Shown here in pieces: positions 40,076-45,331 of a stretch of DNA of 45,331 nt. Under the pieces are notes generated by a model, which saw only the letters and a list, made by a program, of their open reading frames with translations, searched no databases and was not told the origin of the DNA. Location: the NCBI GenBank assembly GCA_947461435.1, contig CANHLE010000017.1, positions 1 through 45,331 of the forward strand, written 5' to 3'. The translations under genes and the position numbers were made by a program. Numbering within the stretch: position 1 is the first letter of the stretch; every line of letters starts with the position of its first letter. Source of the DNA: Paracoccaceae bacterium (GTDB lineage Bacteria; Pseudomonadota; Alphaproteobacteria; Rhodobacterales; Rhodobacteraceae).

Positions 40076-41689
40076 TTAACGTTCGGTCAGCTTCAGCTCG
40101 ATCCGGCGGTTCTGCGCCAGCGCCTCTGGGCTGTCACCTTGTGCCACGGGGCGGAATTCGCCAAATCCGGTGGCGGCCAAACGATCTGGCGGAAAGCCAA
40201 GAACATCCACCATGTAGCGCACGACAGACAAGGCGCGCGCCTGAGACAATTCCCAATTGTCCGCAAATTCGCCCAGACCTGACAGCGGCACGGCGTCGGT
40301 GTGGCCATCCACGCGAATGATCCAGTCAATCTGCGGTGGGATCTGATCCATGACGTCGGACAAGGTCGCGACGACTTCGGCGATCTGCGCGATGCCTTCG
40401 GGGGCAAGATCGGCCGATCCGGGGGTAAACAGCACCTCGGAGGAGAATACAAACCGGTCGCCGACCACGCGAACCCCCTCGCGGCCGGCCAGAACGGTGC
40501 GCAATTGGCCAAAGAATTCGGAGCGGAATTTTTCCAGATTCTGGTTTTCGGATTCAAGGCGTTTGCGTTCGGCTTCTTCCAACTCGGCCCGGCGCTTTTG
40601 TTCAGAGGCGACCTGCGCCAAGGCGGCGTTCAATTGGCTTCCAAGCGCATCAAGTTGCACATTCGCCGCTGCATCCTTGGCGGCAGAGGCATCGAGCAGG
40701 GCCTGCAAAGACCCCAGTTGCCCCCGCAAGGCAGCGATCTGTTCGTTCAGCAGCGCCACTTTTTGCGCCGCCTCGATTGAATTTTTCTGCTCGCTCGTCA
40801 GGGTTTGCTGGGCAATGGCCAGCAAGGCCTTTTGACGGTCGCTTTCGGTCAAGGTCTTTGCGGCATCACTTTGCGCGGCGGCAAGCAGGGTCAGGGTGCG
40901 TTCGGCCTCTTTGCGTTTTTCTTCCAAGGCAAGGGTCATGGCCGACAATTCTGTGTCTGCCGTCAACAGTTTGGCCCGCAGCGCCGCAAGGGCGGCGGCA
41001 TCCACAAGGCGTGCGGCCTCTTGATCGGTCAATTTGGCCTGCGTGTCGGCCAGCGTTTTGGCATCGGCCTGTCCTTTGGCCTTCAGATCAGACAGCAGCG
41101 CCTCCAGCGCTTCGCGTTGGGCCGCGGCAAGACGCGCCGCTTCGGTTCTGGCGTCAATCTCGTCGCGGGCCTTGGACAGGGCCAGAGTCATCGCCTCTTG
41201 GTCCGAAATCAGCTTGGCTTGGGCCGATTTCAAATCTTCGACCGATGCGGTGAGAGAGGCCACCTGCCCCCGGGCTGCATCACGGTCGGCAAGAAGGGTG
41301 GCCACCTGTGCCTCAAAGCTGGTGATCCGGGCGCGGGCGGCGGACAGATCTTGTTCGCGGGCGGCAAGACTGGCACTGAGGGTACCGATCAGCGCGGATT
41401 GCTCTTCGCCCTTTTGCACAGCAGACGCCAGATCAGAGGTTAAACTGCCCACTTGCGCCTGAAGGTCATCTGCACGGGCGCGCTCCAGCCCGAGGGCGTC
41501 GGCCAATTGGGCCAATTGCGCGTTGAGTTCGGAAAGCTGCGTGTCTTGCGTGGTGATCGTATCGCGCAGGACCGATTGCATCACGGTAAAGATTGTCAGA
41601 ACAAAGGTCAGAACCATCAACAAGGTGGTGACGGCGTCGACAAAGCCCGGCCAGATATTCGAATTCTCACGGCGGCGGGACAGGCCCAT
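40076..41689 (-). CDS. MotB/OmpA-like protein with long coiled coil (peptidoglycan-binding)
   Basis: The 537-residue protein has a short cytoplasmic N-terminus and one membrane helix, GFVDAVTTLLMVLTFVLTIF. D18 lies at the position of the ion-carrying Asp of MotB. A predicted continuous coiled coil follows (about 45-400, rich in Ala, Leu, Gln, Glu). The C-terminal OmpA-like domain (about 419-537) has VDGHTDAVP, NWELSQARALSVVRYM and the late NRRIELKL typical of peptidoglycan binding. It follows the ExbB-like gene by one base (stop TAG, then C, then ATG), so the two are surely co-expressed. MotB normally lacks such a coil. No flagellar genes lie near, arguing against a flagellar stator. Function is unknown. 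Confidence 0.86.
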   Translation of the reverse strand: MGLSRRRENSNIWPGFVDAVTTLLMVLTFVLTIFTVMQSVLRDTITTQDTQLSELNAQLAQLADALGLERARADDLQAQVGSLTSDLASAVQKGEEQSALIGTLSASLAAREQDLSAARARITSFEAQVATLLADRDAARGQVASLTASVEDLKSAQAKLISDQEAMTLALSKARDEIDARTEAARLAAAQREALEALLSDLKAKGQADAKTLADTQAKLTDQEAARLVDAAALAALRAKLLTADTELSAMTLALEEKRKEAERTLTLLAAAQSDAAKTLTESDRQKALLAIAQQTLTSEQKNSIEAAQKVALLNEQIAALRGQLGSLQALLDASAAKDAAANVQLDALGSQLNAALAQVASEQKRRAELEEAERKRLESENQNLEKFRSEFFGQLRTVLAGREGVRVVGDRFVFSSEVLFTPGSADLAPEGIAQIAEVVATLSDVMDQIPPQIDWIIRVDGHTDAVPLSGLGEFADNWELSQARALSVVRYMVDVLGFPPDRLAATGFGEFRPVAQGDSPEALAQNRRIELKLTER

Positions 41690-41690
41690 G

Positions 41691-42866
41691 CTATACCCTT
41701 GGTGTTGGCGTGTTGCGGGCCAAGGACCGGATGGCTTGGGTCAGGGCCCCGATATCGCCGCGCAGATCGGCCATGCTTTCCTGCCGGCCGGCCGAAAGCT
41801 CTTCCAAAATGCGCAAAAGCTGCACATCGATGGACCGAAGACGCATCCGGCTTTCTGCATCGGAATGCGCCCCCCCTTCAGAGCCGGACAACGCCGCGAT
41901 CAAGCGATCTTGGCCCTGCGCGATGCGTGTCAGGGCGGCCGCTTGGCCGGACTCCGCCTCTAGCCGTTTGGCCAGAGCAGACACCGCCACGGCCAATTGG
42001 CCGATCCGGTCTTCGGCGCCTTCACGGTTGGTTTCCGTTTGGGTGAACAGGGTTTGAAGCACCTCGATCTGGCCGGTCATGTTGTCGAGGATCTGGGTCA
42101 GGGCACCTTGGTCTGTGCTTTCCCCTTCGGCGCCCGCGTAGCCCAGCCGCGTGATGGAGGAAAGCCATTCTTCAAGCTCGCGGTAAAACCGGCTTTGGCC
42201 ATGGCTGGCAAACAATTCCAGAAGCCCAAGCACCAAGGATCCTGCAAGACCCAAAAGCGACGAGGAGAAGGCCGTGCCCATGCCGCCGAGTTGGTCTTCG
42301 AGGCCGCTCATCAGCTTGGCGAAGACATCCAAACCGCTTTCCCCTTCTTGCGGGGCAAGCGAACGGATGGTTTCGACAACGGCGGGCACGGTTGTCGCAA
42401 GGCCATAAAATGTTCCCAGAAGGCCCAGGAACACCAAAAGGTTGATGATATAGCGGGTGATGTCGCGCGCTTCGTCAATGCGGGTTGCGACGGAATCTTG
42501 GATGGAGCGGGCCGAGGAATTGGTGATCTGCATCTTCGCGCCGCGTGAGCGCAGCAGCGAGGCCAGCGGTGCCAGAAGGCGTGGCGGGGTGGCATCTTCT
42601 GATCCGGGTCTGCGTTGAACGAAGGCCTCGATCCACGAGACGGACTGGACGAGAATATAGACTTGCCAAAAGCAGGTCAAAACGCCCAAGGCAAAAACAA
42701 AGAAAATGAAGCCGTTCAGCAGAACGTTGGTTTCAACAATGCCAATGACGACATCGGCGATGAACCACGCCCCGCCGCCCACAAGCGCGCAGGCCAAAAG
42801 CATGGCCACAATTTGCTGTATCGGCTGGCTGAATTGGCTCACCGGTGCGGATTTGGTCTTTTCCAT
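41691..42866 (-). CDS. ExbB/MotA/TolQ-like membrane channel protein
   Basis: The 391-residue protein has four predicted membrane helices: about 20-45, 47-75, 135-165 and 190-215. The last two carry MotA/TolQ/ExbB features (NLLVFLGLLGTFYGLATTVP and GMGTAFSSSLLGLAGSLVLG). The C-terminal 170 residues are helical and charged, a cytoplasmic tail longer than in ExbB. The ATG at 42866 is used because residues before it (to 42971) run into the chaC 3' end. It pairs with the MotB-like gene at one-base spacing, as proton-driven two-component motors do. Probable role: ion-driven torque or force on the cell wall. Confidence 0.85.
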   Translation of the reverse strand: MEKTKSAPVSQFSQPIQQIVAMLLACALVGGGAWFIADVVIGIVETNVLLNGFIFFVFALGVLTCFWQVYILVQSVSWIEAFVQRRPGSEDATPPRLLAPLASLLRSRGAKMQITNSSARSIQDSVATRIDEARDITRYIINLLVFLGLLGTFYGLATTVPAVVETIRSLAPQEGESGLDVFAKLMSGLEDQLGGMGTAFSSSLLGLAGSLVLGLLELFASHGQSRFYRELEEWLSSITRLGYAGAEGESTDQGALTQILDNMTGQIEVLQTLFTQTETNREGAEDRIGQLAVAVSALAKRLEAESGQAAALTRIAQGQDRLIAALSGSEGGAHSDAESRMRLRSIDVQLLRILEELSAGRQESMADLRGDIGALTQAIRSLARNTPTPRV

Positions 42867-42940
42867 CCGAGCGCGTCCCGCCCTTGTTCTGCCTCGCCTC
42901 AAGCATAGCAGAGTTCGAGACTCTGCCAAGGGGCACAATG

Positions 42941-43471
42941 TTACAGTTGGGTGATCTTTTGGGTAAGCCACGCCATATCTGGGTCGTGAAGTCCCAATTC
43001 CGTCAAATGCTGGTAGGTTGACAGCAGATAGTCCCGATTTGGGCCCCGAACGCCCGTGGCGCGGGCAATGATCTGGGCTTGTTCGTCCAGACTAAGGCCC
43101 TGGCAATATTGATCATGGTCCCGGTTGATCACATAGGTCAGGGCGGAAACCTTTCGCCCATCGGCCAGAACGACCGGCAGTTCAGCCTCGCGGTAGGCAT
43201 AAGATATCAATTCGCGTTCGTGCAGATAGGCGCGGGTGGCGGCCTCGGTGCCGGGGGCGGCGCGCAGGGCCAAACCATCACAAGCGCTGCCTGGGCATTC
43301 ATCCAAGGCCAAAACAAGACCGGGCGCCTCGGCGGTGCCGCGGTAATGGACCGACCGCATGCAAAAGCTGCGGCGAAAATCGGGAAGTCGGGCAATGTGA
43401 CGTTCGGCCACGGCAAAGCCGGGATCCCAGATCAAAGAGCCATAGCCAAAAACCCAAAGTTCATCTTGCAC
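42941..43471 (-). CDS. chaC: Gamma-glutamylcyclotransferase, ChaC family
   Basis: ChaC-type enzymes break glutathione to 5-oxoproline and Cys-Gly. The 176-residue protein begins with the ChaC core WVFGYGSLIWDPGF (residues 6-19), then FCMRSVHYRGTAEAPGLVLA and REAELPVVLADGRKVSALTYV with INRDHDQYCQ. The start is GTG at 43471, seven bases after an AGGAGG site; a longer opening to 43573 has no ribosome site and adds a basic tail. It lies 74 bases upstream of the ExbB-like gene on the same strand. Confidence 0.9.
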   Translation of the reverse strand: MQDELWVFGYGSLIWDPGFAVAERHIARLPDFRRSFCMRSVHYRGTAEAPGLVLALDECPGSACDGLALRAAPGTEAATRAYLHERELISYAYREAELPVVLADGRKVSALTYVINRDHDQYCQGLSLDEQAQIIARATGVRGPNRDYLLSTYQHLTELGLHDPDMAWLTQKITQL

Positions 43472-43530
43472 TGCTGGCCCTCCTGTCGCTTTGGCTTTAT
43501 CAAACCCCGGCAGGATTTGGGAGAGCGCAT

Positions 43531-44505
43531 ATGCGGTTTTTGGTCGGGGGGATCTTCGCCCTGTTGGCGGCATGGGGCGGGTATTGGTACGTGGGCCAAC
43601 GCGCCATCGAAGGGCAGATCGCAGCCTTTCTGGCGCAGAGCCCCGATGGGTTGATCATCGAGCAGTCTGGATATGATGTGGCGGGGTTTCCAAGCCGCTT
43701 CGATCTGACCGTTACGGCGCCGCGTGTTACAGACAGCGCCACAGGTTGGGGATGGAGCGCGGAGTTTGCCCAGGTTTTCGCGATGACATGGAAGCCCTGG
43801 CATCTGATCGCGGCCCTGCCCCATAGCCAGACCGTGGAAACGCCCTTTGGGGCGGCGCAGTTGGACAGCAGCCGATTCATGGCCAGTGTGCGCGTGGCGC
43901 CCGACAGGGCGGCTGGGATTGAAGAGGTGGTGGTTCAAGTCGACGCGCCCGTGCTGAGTGCCCCGATGTTGCCCAAGATTTCCGCCGAGACTGTCGTGAT
44001 CGCCTTAAAGCACGAGGTGACGCAAGGTTTTGCCTATCGGTTTGGGGTGCAGATCGCGCAACTGACGCCGCTGGTGGCGGCGCCAAAGGGCGGAAATCTG
44101 ACGGCCGCACGTCTGGATGTGGTTCTTCACACGGCAGCGGCGCTGGACAGGACTGCCGCCATCTCTCTGCCCGAGGTGACGCAAATCGATCTGGAGGCCC
44201 TGTCGTTGCAATGGGGCACCGTCAGCGTGGTGGGCGACGGGCGCGTCATGCAGGCAGTGGATGGCCATGCCGAGGGGGAAATTGCCTTGAAGGTGCAGGA
44301 TTGGCGCGGCCTGCCAGACGCTTTGGCCGATTTTGGGCTGCTGCGCCGGGACATTGCGCCCACGGTGCTGCGGGCCCTAGAGCTGATCGCGAAGCAAAAG
44401 GGCAACCCCGAGGTTTTGGATCTGCCGCTGATCTTCCGTTCGGGGCGGATGTATCTGGGCCCCCTGCCCTTGGGCGCGGCACCGATGCTGGGTCAACGGC
44501 AATAG
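43531..44505 (+). CDS. DUF2125 family protein
   Basis: The 324-residue protein starts with a membrane segment or uncleaved signal (MRFLVGGIFALLAAWGGYWY). It continues as a DUF2125 protein, with the FPSRFDLTVTAPRVTD and WSAEFAQVFAMTWKPWH segments seen in alphaproteobacterial members. No enzyme motif is visible. It is probably anchored in the inner membrane and faces the periplasm. Function is unknown. It is 59 bases from chaC (divergent) and its stop overlaps the extensin-family gene by 13 bases, tail to tail. Confidence 0.83.
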   Translation: MRFLVGGIFALLAAWGGYWYVGQRAIEGQIAAFLAQSPDGLIIEQSGYDVAGFPSRFDLTVTAPRVTDSATGWGWSAEFAQVFAMTWKPWHLIAALPHSQTVETPFGAAQLDSSRFMASVRVAPDRAAGIEEVVVQVDAPVLSAPMLPKISAETVVIALKHEVTQGFAYRFGVQIAQLTPLVAAPKGGNLTAARLDVVLHTAAALDRTAAISLPEVTQIDLEALSLQWGTVSVVGDGRVMQAVDGHAEGEIALKVQDWRGLPDALADFGLLRRDIAPTVLRALELIAKQKGNPEVLDLPLIFRSGRMYLGPLPLGAAPMLGQRQ

Positions 44506-45331
44506 GGCCCGCTGTTGTACCGGGCGATATCAAAATGAAGATGGTCTTCGTGAAAGCCATCTGAGCCCGGTCCCAGCGTGGTGCCAAATATTCCGCAGGC
44601 CGCCTTTTGGGCCTTTCGAATGGTCGAGTTGTAGTTGCTTGTCACGGTCCATGTGGTTCCGTCAGACAGAACGAACCCGCCGATATCGATGGCTTTTCCC
44701 CGGCCATGTTCGGAAATCTTCGCGCCTTTCTGGTTGTTGCGCGTTCGGCAGGTATAACTGCCCGCGATGCGCAGTTCCACAACCTCGCGCTGGCCAAAGG
44801 CGGGCCGCATCCCGGTTTCGATCCATTGTTTCAAGGCATCGGCCGTCTCGCAGCTGATCGTGGCGGCGGGATTCAGCGCGACGTCGGAGACCATGGTGAC
44901 GCGCACGGGTTCGGCCAGACCGCAGCCCTTGTACTTGGCCGGAATGGCGGCCAGCGCCTCGCCGCGAATGGCGCTGTCGCCGCAGACTGATCCTTTTTTG
45001 GGCTTTTTCTTGCTGTTTGATTTGGGCGCGGGGGCTTGCACCGCCGGAGCAGCGGAGGCCAAGGCGACAAGTCCGGCAGGCCGGGGTTTGGGTGTGATCA
45101 TTGGCACCACCGTCTTGGGGGGGGTGGCTGCGTTGGCCGTGGGGGCTGGCGCCGCGCCAAGGCCGGCTGGGCGCGGCATGGGGCGCGTTGCGGGCGCCGC
45201 AGCAGGGGCAAGGGCCTGTACCGCCGCGGGCGCAAGCGGCGCTGTTTGGGATGGCGTTTCGGGCCGTGGCTGCGGGCGCAGCGAGCTGGTCGGGGCCTCG
45301 GCCATGGCGCTGCTGCAGATCAGCAAAACCA
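44493..45331 (-). CDS. Extensin family protein, N-terminus beyond window
   Basis: The minus-strand frame is open to the right edge. The visible end reads V-LLICSSAMAEA, the tail of a signal peptide, so the true start lies outside. A Pro/Ala-rich low-complexity linker (about 100 residues) precedes the extensin-like C-terminal domain (PF06904). That domain has Cys residues in VCGDSAIRG, YKGCGLAEPV and SCETADALKQW, plus SEHGRGKAIDIGGF and DGFHEDHLHFDIARYNSGPYC. The His/Asp pattern (HGRGKAIDI, HEDHLHFD) resembles zinc-dependent peptidases acting on peptidoglycan. Peptidoglycan cleavage is inferred, not shown. It is convergent with the DUF2125 gene. Confidence 0.86.
   Translation of the reverse strand, partial: VLLICSSAMAEAPTSSLRPQPRPETPSQTAPLAPAAVQALAPAAAPATRPMPRPAGLGAAPAPTANAATPPKTVVPMITPKPRPAGLVALASAAPAVQAPAPKSNSKKKPKKGSVCGDSAIRGEALAAIPAKYKGCGLAEPVRVTMVSDVALNPAATISCETADALKQWIETGMRPAFGQREVVELRIAGSYTCRTRNNQKGAKISEHGRGKAIDIGGFVLSDGTTWTVTSNYNSTIRKAQKAACGIFGTTLGPGSDGFHEDHLHFDIARYNSGPYCR

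Noticed and set aside
40076-42866. Calling the motor pair a Zorya defence system
   Set aside because: Only the motor-like part is similar. No helicase or nuclease effector follows, and the neighbours are housekeeping genes.

Overview
The window looks like a chromosome segment of an alphaproteobacterium, most likely order Rhodobacterales. This rests on gene content and order: an lrp-trxB divergent pair, Hsp20 followed by DUF1150, a fused sat-cysC, an F1-only atpHAGDC operon, a RibN-type transporter behind an FMN riboswitch, the methyltransferase-gloB pair and DUF2125. It also fits the GC-rich sequence with many short or overlapping junctions. I cannot name the genus from sequence alone.

Left edge (1-1255): the end of an integrated element. 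A tyrosine integrase, cut by the window edge, reads leftward into the element. It lies next to the displaced 3' half of a tRNA-Ala(GGC) gene that still has its own terminator. The element is visibly more AT-rich than the chromosome that follows.

1300-11500 holds housekeeping genes: ubiK; the overlapping lgt, midA-like and pgeF genes; a 48-residue small protein; lrp/trxB; sat-cysC for sulfate activation; a heat-inducible-looking hsp20-DUF1150 pair with a sigma-32-type promoter; a YdcH-like protein; purE-purK; and a small membrane protein. 11500-16040 carries a secreted lipase-like hydrolase, a promoter plus FMN riboswitch driving a riboflavin transporter, an overlapping Nudix/GreB-like/GNAT cluster and two more GNAT genes. 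16100-18230 is groESL with a CIRCE operator.

18360-28080 contains a TraB/GumN-MBL-EamA overlapping trio, family II pyrophosphatase (ppaC), a HAD protein, a MaoC-like protein, ribF, a YcgN-like protein, threonine aldolase, an alpha/beta hydrolase and prs. 28100-33960 (minus strand) is the F1 ATP synthase operon atpHAGDC, followed beyond a terminator by an H-type lectin-domain gene and a GrpB-like gene. 34300-45331 carries a membrane-anchored RTX-like calcium-binding protein, a methyltransferase/gloB pair, clpA, a two-gene ExbB/MotA-like plus MotB/OmpA-like motor pair with a very long coiled coil, chaC, a DUF2125 protein and a truncated extensin-family gene.

Flavin supply is represented twice, by uptake (ribN behind the riboswitch) and by conversion to FMN and FAD (ribF). 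Purine supply is represented by prs and purEK. Proteostasis is represented by hsp20, groESL and clpA, with two distinct heat-shock regulatory signals. The least understood elements are the motor-like pair at 40076-42866, the integrated element at the left edge, the small protein at 4613 and the RTX-like protein at 34303.
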